In this document: positions 34,523 to 47,142 of the stretch, one piece after another
Position numbering within the stretch: position 1 is the stretch's first letter
Layout of the letters: the number at the start of each line of letters is the position of its first letter
NCBI GenBank assembly: GCA_032622095.1
Contig: CP136068.1
Coordinates: 187,977,309-188,041,308 of the forward strand
Reading direction: 5' to 3'
Length of the DNA stretch: 64,000 bases
DNA from: Siphonodentalium dalli
Taxonomy: Eukaryota; Mollusca; Scaphopoda; Gadilida; Siphonodentaliidae
Program-made: the position numbers and the translations under genes
Notes under the pieces: generated by a model
The model's database searches: none
Seen by the model: the letters and a program-made list of their open reading frames with translations, nothing else
What the model was told of the DNA's origin: nothing

Positions 34523-35028
34523 AGGCTCACTTAATTTTCGAACCCCCAGATCACATTATATAAAATATATGCCAAATTATATACCATTTGAAAGAGGAAG
34601 CTCCAAAACATTGTATTCAGTGTAATAAACATTGTATTCGGTGTAATAAACATTGTATTCGGTGTAATAAACATTGTATTCGGTGTAATAAACTGTGAAC
34701 ATGTTTTTGTTGAGAAACCGACATCTGTTCTGTGCTGCAGTTTCTACACAGTCTATTATTTTCAATGGAAGGGGATTAACTCTATATATTTAGATATAGA
34801 GTTGAAAATAAACTTTTGTTTGAATTCTGGGAGTAATTACGGGGGGAAATGATTTTATGATTTCAGCTGTTTTCTATTAATCAATGGGCACCTCTGAGAT
34901 ATAGACGTTCCAAACGGTGATGAATTATAGTATTTTAATCATATTTTATGGCCTTAAGATTGTTATTAAAACCGTATATCAAGGCACTATACAAAAAATA
35001 ATCGGCGACTCAAAAATTAAGTGGGCCT
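34523..35028. mobile_element. TTAA-flanked MITE (AGGCNCACTTAATTTT ends), 506 bp
   Basis: The ends AGGCTCACTTAATTTTCGAA and, in reverse, AGGCCCACTTAATTTTTGA are flanked by TTAA (34519-34522 and 35029-35032). CCCAGATCACATTATA follows the left end and is shared with the 882-bp relative at 47734. Inside are four near-identical 21-bp units containing ATTGTATTCGGTGTAATAAA (34609-34692). It is non-coding. Confidence 0.8.
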
Positions 35029-35048
35029 TTAACGTTGAGATGAATTCA

Positions 35049-35829
35049 GGCCTGAGAATTATGTGCCTGTCTTTTGCAGAATGAGGTCCCAAGAGGGTGA
35101 ATTTAGTGACGCTATCCCATATAGCGGGCTTGCATCACTAAATTCACCCTCTGGGGACCTCATTCTGCTTACGCCTCATCTTTGGAAAGTTTCTTATTAT
35201 CAAATTTATATATAGAGGATCTCACATGAGTTTCTATTTTATACGGAATTTATCAACCGAGTTCACTAAATTCGATTTGAGCCGAGGTTTACCGAGGCTC
35301 AAATATAATTTAGAGGACGAGGTTGATAAATTACGTATAAAATAGGACGAGTGTGAGATACATTTTATCACATGATCAAATAAACCCGAAGCAATGCGAA
35401 ATATTAATCGAAAACAACAATCATAAACTACAGCGATCGCAAGTTATTTGAAGAACGCCGTGACGTCATCGCACGCGCTGATATTAAACGTGTCTATTAC
35501 CGATAATTATGAAACTGCTTTTATGGCCAAATTATGTGATAAATAAACTTCTTCACATAGATTCTATTTTTTTTTTAGATTAGTTTCTCTATATCCCCAA
35601 ATTGGCAGACAACACATTGCATAATTGAGGTTCCCAATGGGTGTACATCACAATATTCACCATTTGGAAACTTCAGTCTGAGTATGTCTCCCATAGCAGA
35701 TGAGGCCATGCAGAATGAGGTCCCCAGATGGTGAATTTGGTGAAGCTAGCCTGCTATGCGGGATAGTGTCACTAAATTCATCCTCTGGGGACCTCATTCT
35801 GCAAATGACAGGCACACTAAACTCAGGCT
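35049..35829. mobile_element. hAT-type MITE (CAAGCCTGAG family), 35-kb copy
   Basis: Each end holds a ~90-bp palindrome made from GAATGAGGTCCCCAGAGGGT and its reverse. Outermost are the GGCCTGAG and CACACTAAACTCAGGCTTG ends. The space between contains a separate hairpin element (35210-35374) and a segment with CTTCACATAGATTCTATTT shared with the 46- and 56-kb copies. Confidence 0.75.
35210..35374. mobile_element. Hairpin element nested in the 35-kb MITE
   Basis: The arms are ATAGAGGATCTCACATGAG/TTTCTATTTTATACG and their reverse at 35330-35360, with a GAGCCGAGG/CCGAGGCTC loop stem. It is related in layout to 20997-21158. Confidence 0.65.
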
Positions 35830-37235
35830 TGTTCTTGGGAGGAGGTGGAAATTGTTAAGCTAGTACACCACATATGAAGGAGTATATACTATCTGATGAA
35901 TATTATATAACAATAACAAAAAAGATGACTTTAATCATAAGTTTTAGTAGGGAAAATTTGGGAAGGGAGTTCTCAGCAAGTATACAAATTGAGTGGAAAC
36001 TCCATAAAAATACATGATCTGAACTAGTAAAAGGCTTGAATGACAATTTAATTGAGTTTAACACTGCTTCAAGAATCTTAACAGAATGTTAGGTGTGTGC
36101 TGAAAAACATCCATTTTGCAAATGAGAGGCCAATCATGATCAGCAGATGTTTAACCCATCCATTAGCGATAGTAAATTACTGTGATCGTAATTTACAGTT
36201 TTGATGTTGAGTTATGTACTATAATAAAACAAATTACAACATATGGGTCAAATAGAGAGACTCGTATGAAAGGGTTAAACCATGTCAATGGATGTCATGC
36301 TCCCCAAAGGGAGCAACACATTTAAGGAAGGGTTGATCAGCATAGCATTGCTGATCATTCTTCCTGGATGTTTGTTATCAACAAGAATGATATAAACATC
36401 ATTAGATAGATAAAAATGTTCAAGAGCCTTCCTACAGAGCGGAAGTTATAATGGTGTTAGTTTTTCAAATTTTGTCAACTTTTTGCTAGATTTTCATCCA
36501 CTTTTTTTTTCAAAAGTGGGCGCATATTATATTACATTTTTGACAGTATGAATAATAAGGTGAACTGAGGGCTCATATATTGGTTGATAACAATTATTTG
36601 TATCGATCTACACTTTATAGATGTGATATTAATGTTCAACATTGTCACTAACTGTTCTTGTTGTCATACACTGTGTCCGTATAGCGTTTTCCTCCGACAC
36701 AAAATTAGTACGGCATAATTGTGTCGCCGATCTGACCACTGCATGTTGTCCAGTTCCCTCCCACGAATAAATGATACAAATCTGTTGGAAACTCTTATGT
36801 ATCTTCCACTGTGTAGACATACCAAACCTTCACTGTATGCACGCCACACGATTCTATTAGTAATAAAAGGCCGCTCGGCCACAGTGTCCCCCGAACCGGT
36901 GGCTTCATTTGGAGCAGAGGCTTTGTAGAAGTATACTATATGGATAAGACACTTGTGCATTGTCTCATTACTGACATGCATACAAATAACCAAATATTTA
37001 AAAAAAAATATAACCTCAAATTGGCACAAAATGAAGAAAATTACAAGAAAAATTGAATTTTCTAAGTCGAAAAGCCCATAACTCTGAGAAAAATCATCGG
37101 ATCAAACTCAAATTCGAACTTGACCTGTATCTTGATATGACTGATCCACATAAAAACGGTATTTGCAATTAAAGATCCAAACTTGAGATATCATCCGGAA
37201 ACCGAAAAAGTGAGAAATTTTCTAAGTAAAACAAG
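35830..37235. other. Non-coding stretch with old repeat pieces
   Basis: At 36120 a GAGAGGCCAATCATGATCAG start resembles the elements beginning at 37.24 and 40.84 kb. At 36880-36925 GGCCACAGTGTCCCCCGAA is the reverse of a piece at 33720-33750. A short hairpin, GGGTTGATCAGCA/TGCTGATCATTCTTCC, lies at 36333-36368. No gene is seen. Confidence 0.45.
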
Positions 37236-39960
37236 TTGAACGAGAGGCCGATCACGATCGGCAGATGTTTAACCCATACCTTGGCGACAGCGATGAGCTA
37301 TTTTCATATATCCTTACCCCATCCTTTTCATGAGTGCAAAACTTTAAACAATTCACACCTTACTATTAATTCACAAGTGAAATCACACTTATTGGGCACC
37401 TTGCTCACATTAACACAATGTTAACAGACGTGGCTTTGATTTCAACCTGAACCTATTAGTGACTCCAACACAGATACATGTATGTCTTATAGAGTTATAA
37501 GTCTAATTAAGCTCAATCCATAGTCGGAGAGAAGCACCATAGCTGTTAAATATCAAATAATTAAGAAATTAGGTAGATAAACATCATAACAACTCAATTT
37601 ATCTATTTATTACATTGGAACATGAGACATTACATATTGTGTGGGTTTTTTTATTATCATTGCTATTTTTTTGTTCATAATATCTTGTGTCAGCTGCTAT
37701 TAAAAATTCATAGCAACCTATTAATATTTCACCACTAAAAAACAATCAATACCTGATCAACTATAGAAGTGAGGGATGTATAGACCTGGATATAAAATAT
37801 GATTGCTAATGATTGGATATAAATGTTAATTTTCTTGTAAGTTGATCATTAGAAAAATATGTTTGTGAACAGTTTAAATATAATTAAAGTTAAGGTTTAT
37901 AATATTATCACAACCATTCGATCGATACCAAAATCTATACAGGTGAAGAATGTGTCATGATTATCACAGATGTGATTATTTATAGAGTAATCATGCACAA
38001 AATATTTAGCTATCACATTGTGTCAACAGGATTGGTGAAGGATGTTAATATATTTAAGCAAATAAACCAAATGACCCTCACTATGCAGGTTAGAGGTGTG
38101 TTATCATAAACTGTGCCAGAACTATAAACATAATCAATGGAAATATTTGAGTTATCAAATTGGATAGTAAGGGGTTAATCTTACCCAAACTAATGAACTG
38201 ATAAACACAGAGTAGTCAACAAAATGCATGTCATTGGATTTAGAAACCCATACAATAAGTCAGTCTCAAGAATCCCAGCACTGTTAATATTATCCTGTAG
38301 CCCAAATGCAATTGAGGGAATTTCAAAATAAGACATATCCTCTAATGATGAATTTCAATTGGTCATTTCTTGAAACACTGACTGAACCTGGCTCAAAGTT
38401 AAAGTGATAATTTAATATATGTCTATCAGATAATATGAGTCAATCGAATGGGTTAATTTTAATCCCAAATTCATGCAAATTAAAAGTGGATCACCATCAA
38501 CATGTACATAGAATAGGAGAATGATCAAATAAAAAACATCAGAAGACCATATGATGTGTGCAGAGGGTTAATCATTTTCAATGACATCATATGATGGAAC
38601 TAAGGAATGCTGTATTAATTATTTTCTAAGTTATAACAACAGTGTCTCTGTAAACAATAATGCCATGAACTGCATGGTTTCAACAGAGAACAGAACTGGA
38701 ATAAAGAGTCTAACATCAATCAAAGTTTGACAGATGTTTATATTAAGTCTGCAGTCAGGTCACTGTGTCCAAAGCAATAAATTATCTCCTTCCAATAACA
38801 CAGGTGTGTCTTGTTCTATTCAAATTTAATAGTGCATGGAAAAGATGTATGAATTATAAAGGGCCATAACTCTGTTAATATATACCGGATCAAACCCATA
38901 TTCGCACTTAATCTGTATTTAGGGGTAAGAAATTCATATACCAAAATTGGTGTCGATCAGATGAAAAATGTTTGAGTCATCCTGGCTTGGATGAATTCTA
39001 TTTAAAAACAAGAGTGGAAAGGGTTAACTAAACAATACCAAAATCCATACAGATGAAGAACGTGCTAAGAAAGACCTAGGTAAGAAATATGAGGCAGATC
39101 AGAAGAAAATTGTTTGACTTTGATGCATCAGATAGCATTTGTGAGCAGGGTTAATTATTTTCTAAACCGATCAACCAATCAATGTCCATGACATTTTTTT
39201 TATTATTATTATAAAAGTTAAACGTAAATTTTTTTTAAGAAATCGATTTTAAATTTTTTTTCTTTTCGAAAAATGGTCATAACTCCTTTAAAATAAATCG
39301 GATCAAACCCATATTTGAACTCTATCTGTATTTTGGGCTGTGAAACTCACATACCAAATTTGGTTCCAATCAGATAAAAAATGTTTGAGTTATGGCAGAA
39401 TGCGTGAATTCTAAGTTGAAAAAGGGCCATAACTCTGTAACAAAATCTCGGATCAAACCCAAATTCGAACTCGATCTGTATTTTTGGTTTCGATCGGATA
39501 AAAAATGTTTGAGTTATCGCATTACTCGTAAAGTGTCTACGGACAGACGGACAGACAGACAGACGGACCAACGACGAGTGGTCAATCCGGGCAACGATAC
39601 TATGGTATGGGTAAACATAAAAAGGGCCACAACTCTCGCAAAAATGGGCGGAGCATACCCATATTCGAACTTGACCTGTATATAGGGCTGATAAACTCAC
39701 ATACCAAATTTGGTTCAGATATGATCACACAAACTGAAGTTATCATCCAGAAACCAGAAAATTACAAGATTCTAAGTAAAAAAAGGGCCATAACTCTCGC
39801 AAAAATGGGCGGAGCAAACCCATATTCGAACTTGACCTGTATTTTGGTCTGATAAACTAACCTATGAAATTTGCTTTTGATCTAATAACCGAAACTAAAG
39901 TTATCATCCAGAAACCATTTCCGCACGCACCGGCTATTTTAACAGTCCCCCCGAAATATT
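37236..39960. repeat. Long non-coding dispersed repeat with 150/161-bp units
   Basis: It starts with GAGAGGCCGATCACGATCGG, CAGATGTTTAACCCAT and CTTGGCGA. The body is AT-rich and featureless. It ends in units with CATAACTCTGTAACAAAATC, GATCAAACCC and TTGAGTTAT, then a GACGGACAGACAG tail (39540-39575) and GGTATGGGTAAACAT. Reverse-oriented 161-bp units follow to 39960. A second copy with the same start and end words lies at 40836-42290. Confidence 0.6.
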
Positions 39961-40052
39961 TTTTTTCGGGGGACAATAAAACCAATAACCATGCATGTTG
40001 AATGCGTTTTTTATCGAGATTCACGGAAGCCATTGGAGGAGTCTTCATTATA

Positions 40053-40315
40053 CAGTAACGCCCTAATTAATCGACCCCTTAACCACAGCAGAATTATGGG
40101 TAACTTTTCAGGATTTAGTCGGAAATATGGCTTGTTGCTATTCATCGGAAAGCTCTCCCCGAGAGTTTTCCGATGAATGGCAACAAGCCATATTTTCGAG
40201 ATATCTCCCCGAGAGCTTTCCGATGAATGGCAACAAGCCATATTTCCAACTAAATCCTGAAAAGTTACCCATAATTTTGCTGTGGTTAAGGAGTCGATTA
40301 ATTAGGGCATTACTG
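40053..40315. mobile_element. Tc1/mariner-like hairpin MITE, copy 1 (263 bp)
   Basis: The ends CAGTAACGCCCTAATTAATC and GATTAATTAGGGCATTACTG are flanked by TA. The arms run through CAGGATTTAGTCGGAAATAT to a loop at CGGAAAGCTCTCCCC. TA target sites and CAGT ends are the mark of Tc1/mariner MITEs. This copy has an extra duplication of the CGATGAATGGCAACAAGCC centre. Confidence 0.85.
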
Positions 40316-40835
40316 TACATAGAAATGTGTGAACTGGACAAGCTGGACACACCAAAAAGACTATCGCAGCGACATAATTAATACTACAAGATATAAAGGG
40401 ACCTAAGTACCGAATAATGTTGCACCGATTCGAGACCATGTACGTTTGTTTACATGTTGACAGTTAACAGCACATAAAGAATTACCCCCCCCCCCCCCCC
40501 TTGAATGGAAAGTGTGAACCGAAGGGATATTATGACATACATAGTTTCATGTCCAACTTCATTAAAGACATATTATGTACTTATTCGGGTGTGTGAAACT
40601 AGTAAGTTAGTATTCAGGCACTATGCCAACTGGAGGAATATAGATTCTAGTAACATCGACGAAAATTTCAAACAAATCAACCTTACCACTTCATAGAAAA
40701 CATCGTCTGAACTACGCGCAATTTTAAATATTTACTTCTCGATCTGCGATAAGCTAACGATTTTGCCATTGAGAGTCACTGTATTTAATTAATATATAAG
40801 AATGACGGTGCTCATTGTCAATTTGGATATAATAT

Positions 40836-42290
40836 TTATAACGAGAGGCCGATCACGATCGGCAGATGTTTAACCCATCCCTTGGCGATAGTTAATTGTT
40901 AAGATCAGAATCATAATCTTTAAATGTTGAATTATAGAGTATACTGTTATGATCTAAAGTAGTATATGACAAATGTACATAATAACCAGTAATAACACAA
41001 ATAATTGGAATGTATGAGTCAATATAGAAGGGTTAATATAACATCTAAACTCTAGAGCCTGTCACCACTATCATAGTGTGAGCAGTTCTATTCATGTTGT
41101 TGCAAATTGCCATGTGAGATATCAAAATAATATAATTATTTATTTAATGGAAAAGGTTAAATGACATGGAATGGGTAAAAGTGGTTAAATCACCTATCTC
41201 TGCCCTGTTTGATCCAATGTAGTCACATCATCCAAGGACTTAGAGAGCTCCATTGGTCCAGTTAAATAAATTCACATGGCTAAGTTGTGGTTAAAAAGAT
41301 AGCTAAATCAATTTATCCAATAATTCACTAACTGTGTCTCTTTAATATACAGAGCTAACATATGAGGGCTATAAATAACTCTCAAAGCAATAAACTATAT
41401 TGTCTTTTATCTTGCTCGCAGAGAAGCAGGTATTCATTAATTGTAAGTTACTTGGGTTATAATCTGGATAATTCTTAGTTTAAAAAGGGCCATATCTCTG
41501 GTATAACAAATTGGATCTAACCCATATTCAAACTTGTTCTGTATTTTGAGTTGAGAAACTCACATACCAAATTTGGTTCCTATCAGATGAAAAATGGTTG
41601 ATTTATCGAAGTACATGTATGTGTGAATCATATGTCAAAGGACCATAACTCCATTAAAAAAAATCCGATCAAACCCATATTCGAACTCAATCTGTATGTT
41701 GGTCTGAGAAATTCATACACCACATTTGGTTCCAATCAGATAAAAAATGTTTGAGTTATGGCAGAATTCATGAATTCTAAGTCGAAAAAGGGCCATAACT
41801 CCGTAAAAAAAACTCCGATCAAACCCATATTCGAACTCGATCTGTATTTTGGGCCGAGAAACTCACATAACAAATTTGGTTCCGATCAGATAAAAAATGT
41901 TTGAGTTATGGCAGAATTCATGAATTCTAAGTCGAAAAAGGGCCATAACTCTGTAAAAAAAACTCCGATCAAACCCATATTCGAACTCGATCTGTATTTT
42001 CGGCTGTGAAATTCACATACCAAATTTGGTTCCGATCAGATAATAAATGTTTGAGTTATGGCAGAATGCGTGAATTCTAAGTTGAAAAAGGGCCAAATTC
42101 GAACTCGATCTGTATTTTGGGCTGAGAAACCCATATACAAAATTTGGTTTCGATCGGATAGAAAATGTTCGAGTTATCGCATTACTCGTAAAGTGTCTAC
42201 AGACAGACGGACAGACGGACGAACGACGAGTGGTCAATCCGGGCAACGACACTATGTTTACCATACTATGGTATGGGTAAACATAAAAAT
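40836..42290 (+). repeat. Second copy of long repeat with 150-bp tandem units
   Basis: It has the same GAGAGGCCGATCACGATCGG start as 37236. Tandem units of 150 bp (for example GTCGAAAAAGGGCCATAACT at 41781 and 41931) contain CAAACCCATATTCGAACTCG and ATAAAAAATGTTTGAGTTAT. It ends in GACAGACGGACAGACGG and CCATACTATGGTATGGGTAA. Confidence 0.75.
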
Positions 42291-42459
42291 TAGTACTTTG
42301 AGCAAGATTAGTCTCCATTTCTATTTGATCACCCTACTGGAGTGTTTCACATCACTTTAAATAATGCAATGCAATTTAATCTTGGCTATACTTGTGGGTC
42401 GTGATAAATACTTGGCGGCAATATTTAATAAATATTAAAAATTTGGGGGCGCCTTAAAA

Positions 42460-42462
<3 letters not shown>

Positions 42463-42508
<46 letters not shown>
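42463..42508 (+). repeat. 46-base G homopolymer
   Basis: An uninterrupted G run followed by CGGGG. Other long runs are C at 40487-40500, G at 8162-8178 and G at 51640-51663. Exact lengths are unreliable in assemblies. Confidence 0.8.
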
Positions 42509-43073
42509 CGGGGAATGAACATCTAGAATTTCTTTTTATTGTGGTCTTATTTATACATATATTTTTTAATATTTGTTTTTTGTTGTTAAATTGAGCATGG
42601 AATTCAATCTGCGAAACTTGTATACAATATTTGGTTCCGATCAGATAGAAAATGTTTGAGTTATCGGACCAATGCGTAAAAACTGATGTAAAACCTTTGG
42701 GCTGAGATAAGTTTCAGCCTCGTTGATTTGACAAAAATGAGCTTAAATAAGGGTGAAAACAGGAATTTTCCTAAATTAAAGTCATGTGACATATTTTCAG
42801 GTTGCTACCTACATGTATTGTTATTGTTGCAACATATGCCGAAATAGATTTTTATGAAGTAAAAAGGTCATAAATCAGTTAGAAAATAGGCATAAGTCTA
42901 GTAGACCTAAAGTTTTGCTGGCTGAAGCCCAAACATGGCTAATTAATATTAAATACATGAACAAATCTAGGGTTATGTAATGATACTCTTGTTCCTCAAT
43001 GTAACAGATCTTCTCACAATTTCTAGCATGCAACTAAAATTCTGTTAAAATCTTGAATGGTTGATATATGAGG

Positions 43074-43398
43074 GGCGTCATTGGTTGACATATTACAAGG
43101 GACATTCTCATTGGTTTACATAATACAAGGGACATTCTCATTGGTTTACATAATACAAGCAGCATTCTCATTGGTTGACATATTACAAGGGACATTCTCA
43201 TTGGTTTACATAATACAAGGGACATTCTCATTGGTTGACATAATACAAGCAGCGTTCTCATTTGGTTGACATAATACAAGCAGCGTTCTCATTGGTTGAC
43301 ATAATACAAGCAGCGTTCTCATTGGTTTACATAATACAAGCAGCGTTCTCATTGGTTGACATAATACAAGCAGCGTTCCCATTGATTGACATAATGAG
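43074..43398 (+). repeat. 30-bp tandem array, about 11 units
   Basis: The unit is CATTGGTTGACATAATACAA plus GCAGCGTTCT or GGGACATTCT. The second variant dominates the left half and the first the right half. Because 30 is a multiple of 3, open frames appear on both strands; they are repeat artefacts. Confidence 0.9.
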
Positions 43399-43620
43399 GG
43401 GTACCCATGGAATAAAGGAGGAAAGAACAATTGATAATTTAATATTTACAAATTATTTTTATTGTAGATGACAATAAATTTATGTGCAATCAGAACCACA
43501 TAGGAATTGTCCGTGCACAGTCATTCACCTGGAACGAGTCAGTCACGCATCATTACAGTCACACTAAATCAACCAATCAGCAACCTCAGATGCTTACTAC
43601 ATACCGCCACAGTGCATTCT

Positions 43621-43852
43621 ACATACCGCCAGTGCGTTCTAATTACCGCCACAGTGCATTCTCTTATATATGCGAGCCCTCGCATATATAATAGAATACA
43701 TTGGCCTGACAATATTTACCTTGACCTTGTAAACCATTGCGTTCTCTTATATATGTGAGGCTCCCTATGGGAGACTCACACATAAAAGAGAATGAACTGG
43801 CACATGATCTTTAATGCTGCACCAGCGCTGCTCCAGTCATTAAGGGGGTTAA
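43621..43852. mobile_element. Partial piggyBac-like MITE (CCCTTTCAT family)
   Basis: It has the GCATTCTCTTATATATGCGA hairpins and a right end TGCTGCACCAGCGCTGCTCC before TTAA at 43849. The left end is missing or rearranged into short ACCGCCACAGTGCATTCT repeats. Confidence 0.65.
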
Positions 43853-44225
43853 CCCTTTACCCAACAAACCGGCCAAAAACCGGCCAAATAAAGCTTCAAC
43901 AGCCTAAAATATCTTCGGTCTGTCTCAATAGAACCATACAAATATGGATATCATTGGAACCCGGCTCCTTGACCACATTGTGATCGTTACAGTTATGCCC
44001 TGTGCCAATGCATTTCTCTTATATATGCGAGTCGACCATAGGTCGCCTCGCATATATAAGAGAATGCATTGGCCCTAAAAAAAAAAAATTTAACACTTCT
44101 TTAACAATTTTATAATTTTTAATGTGTTAAGCCAATGCATTCTCTTATATATGCGAGGCGACCTATGGTCGACTCGCATATATAAGAGAATGCATTGGCA
44201 CAGGGCCCTTCTGTTGGGTAAAGGG
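43853..44225. mobile_element. piggyBac-like MITE (CCCTTTACCCAACA ends), 373 bp
   Basis: It is flanked by TTAA at 43849-43852 and 44226-44229. CCCTTTACCCAACAAACC and TTCTGTTGGGTAAAGGG are inverted. It contains two copies of the GCATTCTCTTATATATGCGA hairpin around a poly-A. It is the full relative of the nested element at 19983-20436. Confidence 0.85.
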
Positions 44226-44359
44226 TTAACTAACATTGTATTGGTTGGATGAGACAGGATTATCAATTTAGAAACAAGAAAACCCAAATTTCAAAGTAAG
44301 CAATTGGCCAAAATAATTTTGTAGCCAGCAGACATTGACAGCCTTGCTTTGTATGCCTA

Positions 44360-44614
44360 AACCCTTTCACAATGGGAGCTGCGCTGGTGCAGCATTAAAG
44401 ATCCTGTGCCAGTGCATTCCTTATATATGCTAGTCTCCCATAGTGAGCCTCACATATAAGAGAATGCACTGGCTTACATGGTCAAGGTAAATATTGTTAG
44501 GACAATGTATTGTCTTACATATGTGAGGCTCCCTATGGGAGACCCGCATGTAATAAGAGAATGCATTGGCACAGGGTTTTCGTAAAATTTCAGGAAGCTC
44601 CAGTCATGAAAGGG
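44360..44614. mobile_element. piggyBac-like MITE (CCCTTTCA family), 255 bp
   Basis: The left end is AACCCTTTCACAATGGGAGC, the right end CTCCAGTCATGAAAGGG before TTAA (44615-44618). The left TTAA has decayed to CTAAA. Two GCGAGNCTCCC-type hairpins lie inside. Confidence 0.75.
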
Positions 44615-44778
44615 TTAAAATGGGATCTTTGCGATATATGAAGGAACGGAACCTACACCTTTAAAGCCTTTTTGTACAGGCGTACACAAACCTCAAACAG
44701 AGAGAATGATCAAATAGACAGTCTATTATTATATTCATAGAAATCATATACACCCTGTCACTAATTTGCAGCCATATT

Positions 44779-45044
44779 GGATCCACCATGCCTGGTTCTG
44801 TGGTTTAGTGCTACAGATCAAAGTTCTGGATTAGCATTTCCATATATTGAAGTCATGAATATTCAAAAGCTCCATATATGGAAATGCTACTCCAGAACTT
44901 TGACCTGTAGAACTGAAACCACGGAACTGAGGCTGGATGAATCTCTGAAACAACAGAATGGGGCTGAATGAATCCAATACGGCCGCGACTCAGTGATCTG
45001 AAACCACAGAATGGGGCTGAATGAATCCAATACGGCCGCGACTA
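44779..45044. repeat. Hairpin element plus 51-bp direct duplication
   Basis: TTCTGTGGTTTAGTGCTACA and AAGTTCTGGA read into the reverse arms at 44885-44925. Directly after, ACAGAATGGGGCTGAATGAA plus TCCAATACGGCCGCGACT occurs twice (about 44953 and 45005). Confidence 0.7.
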
Positions 45045-45655
45045 AAAATAATCGTAAAAACAAAGTCTGCCTATTTTCTCGTGCTCTGGTTGTGATTTAT
45101 GTTAATTTTAAAATGTTAAAAGCTTCCGACCTCAATTGGTTCAAAAGGCTTTAAATAATTAGATTTATGTCGATATTTGTGATGTTTTGATATGAATACT
45201 TAACGTCACACCTCAAATCATACAAATCTCTGTGCTGACCGTGGGGAAATATCATCCAATGGCAGACTATATTAATCCCTTTGCTGTCCATATTATTTTA
45301 GATACCCAGGCAGTCTTGACATCACGATTGGTGATAATTCCACATTATCACTGGTGAATGCAAATCTCATAACGGGAAATAAAACCAACATATCAATATC
45401 TCAATTATTCTCATTTTCCCCATTAATATGAATGATAAAAAACGGTTTGGTGAGAAGTCTTAGACAAATTGAACATAATTTTTGTTTTGTTGAAAAGTTG
45501 ACGTGAGGAAATGGAAAATATCTCATTATTACAGATTTAGAGTTTACAGAGGGACCTATTGTCTATTGATTGGATGAAATGCAATGTCCGAGAGTAGTTT
45601 TGATCATTGCGCGGGCTATAGAGTTTGAACTATTACACGCCTGCTAATACAAGGT
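45045..45655. other. Non-coding stretch, nothing recognised
   Basis: I see no gene, RNA gene or repeat structure in this interval. Confidence 0.45.
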
Positions 45656-45659
45656 GAGA

Positions 45660-45800
45660 ATTTAGTCACCCATTCACTGCCTTGGGGTGGAATAGCTCCA
45701 GCTATTCTCTCTCCTTCGATGGTGTCTTGTGAACAGCAAGCAGGATTGACACCACCTTGAGAAATTAGTTCTTGCTATTTCAGCCCCAAGGCAGTCAATA
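45660..45800. mobile_element. Hairpin element, ACTGCCTTGGGG arms
   Basis: CACTGCCTTGGGGTGGAATA at about 45677 pairs with CTATTTCAGCCCCAAGGCAG at 45775. Inner stems include GGTGTCTTGTG and AGGATTGACACC. It is a short MITE-like palindrome of unknown superfamily. Confidence 0.6.
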
Positions 45801-46029
45801 TGTGCATACTATTGGATGATATTTTCCAGTACAGAGAATATAGTGTCGGATGAATTCAATTCTAAATTAACCACTCCATTAAGGATGCTAGGCATTTTGA
45901 TTGATTTCCGTAAACACCACACATACAGCGTTTCCATGTGCACCTGCGATAAGATGTATCAATTCTTCATAAGAAACGATACGAGTACTTCATAAAACGC
46001 ACTTCTATCCAAGCCTGAGTTTAGTGTGT

Positions 46030-46115
46030 CTAACCCATAGAGAGCCCCACATAGACTGGAGCAGACGATACTCTCTGGTGCATGCTTCCATCTGTGTGGG
46101 GCTCCCTGTGGGTTA
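46030..46115. mobile_element. Hairpin, AGAGCCCCACA arms
   Basis: CCCATAGAGAGCCCCACATA and the reverse TGTGTGGGGCTCCCTGTGGG form a short hairpin. A fragment with AGAGCCCCACACCAGAT recurs at 51578. Confidence 0.6.
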
Positions 46116-46167
46116 AACTTTAAACTTTATAAGTGAGGTTTGAGATGGATGTCTTGCATTACTGACC

Positions 46168-46624
46168 AAGTCTGAGTTTAGTGTGCCTGTCATTTGCACA
46201 ATGAGGTCCCCAGAGGGTGAATTTAGTGACGCTATCCTGCATAGCGGGCTAGCATCACTAAATTCACCCTCTGGGGACCTCATTCTGTTTAGCCCTCATC
46301 TTATCTGGAAAGTTTCTTTTTCTTCAAATTTCTATAGAAACTTCTTCACATAGATTCTATTTCTTTTTGAGTTTAGTTTTTCTATATCCTCAAATTGGCA
46401 GACGACACATTGCACATTCGAGGTTCCCAATGGGTGTACATCACAATATTTATCATTTGGGAACATCAATCTGAGTCTATGTCTCCCATAGCAGATCAGG
46501 TCATTCAGAATGAGGTCCTCAGAGGGTGAATTTGGTGATGTTAGCCCGCTATGCGGGATAGCATCACTAAATTCACCCTCTGGGGAGCTCATTCTGCAAA
46601 TGATGGGCACACTAAACTCAGGCT
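46168..46624. mobile_element. hAT-type MITE (CAAGCCTGAG family), 46-kb copy
   Basis: CAAGTCTGAGTTTAGTGTGC on the left and CACACTAAACTCAGGCT on the right. Each end carries the ~90-bp GAGGTCCCCAGAGGGTGAAT palindrome. The middle holds CTTCACATAGATTCTATTTC and GGTTCCCAATGGGTGTACAT. Confidence 0.8.
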
Positions 46625-46904
46625 ATCATATTTACAAATAAAACGGTCACAAACACACAAACATTTGTTCAAAACAACAAACAGCCAGACGGCACACAGC
46701 ATTCCAACGTTATAGACATTCAAACAGAATCGCACCAATAAACATTTAATCATCATCGCACCAATTAACATCAAATAGACACATGATCAATCTATCCATC
46801 GACCGACGATAAAATATTCTTACCAAATTTTAAACCATGATTCAACAAGATTCTGAAAAAAATCAACAAACGGTTCATATGGCTACAAACCAACAAACAA
46901 TTAG
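46625..46904. other. Non-coding spacer
   Basis: CA-rich sequence with no gene or repeat that I can support. Confidence 0.4.
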
Positions 46905-46912
46905 GCTATTAT

Positions 46913-47142
46913 CAAGCCTTGAAATAGGTCCCCAGAGGGTGAATTTAGTGATGCTACCCCGCATAGCAGGCTAGCATCACCAAATTCACCCTCTGGGGAC
47001 CTCATTCTGCTTACACCTCAGCAGAATGAGGTTCCCAGAGGGTGAATTTGGTGATGCTAGCCCGCTATGCGGGGTAGCATCACTAAATTCACCCTCTGGG
47101 GACCTCATTCTGCAAATGACAGACACGCTATTTCAAGGCTTG
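46913..47142. mobile_element. hAT-type MITE with perfect 8-bp target duplication, 230 bp
   Basis: CAAGCCTTGAAATA and TATTTCAAGGCTTG are the ends. GCTATTAT flanks both sides (46905-46912 and 47143-47150). Two copies of the GAGGTCCCCAGAGGGTGAAT palindrome stand side by side with only CTTACACCTCAG between them. Confidence 0.9.

Noticed and set aside
43074-43398. CRISPR-like regular spacing in this and other arrays
   Set aside because: Units abut with no unique spacers and the DNA is plainly eukaryotic.
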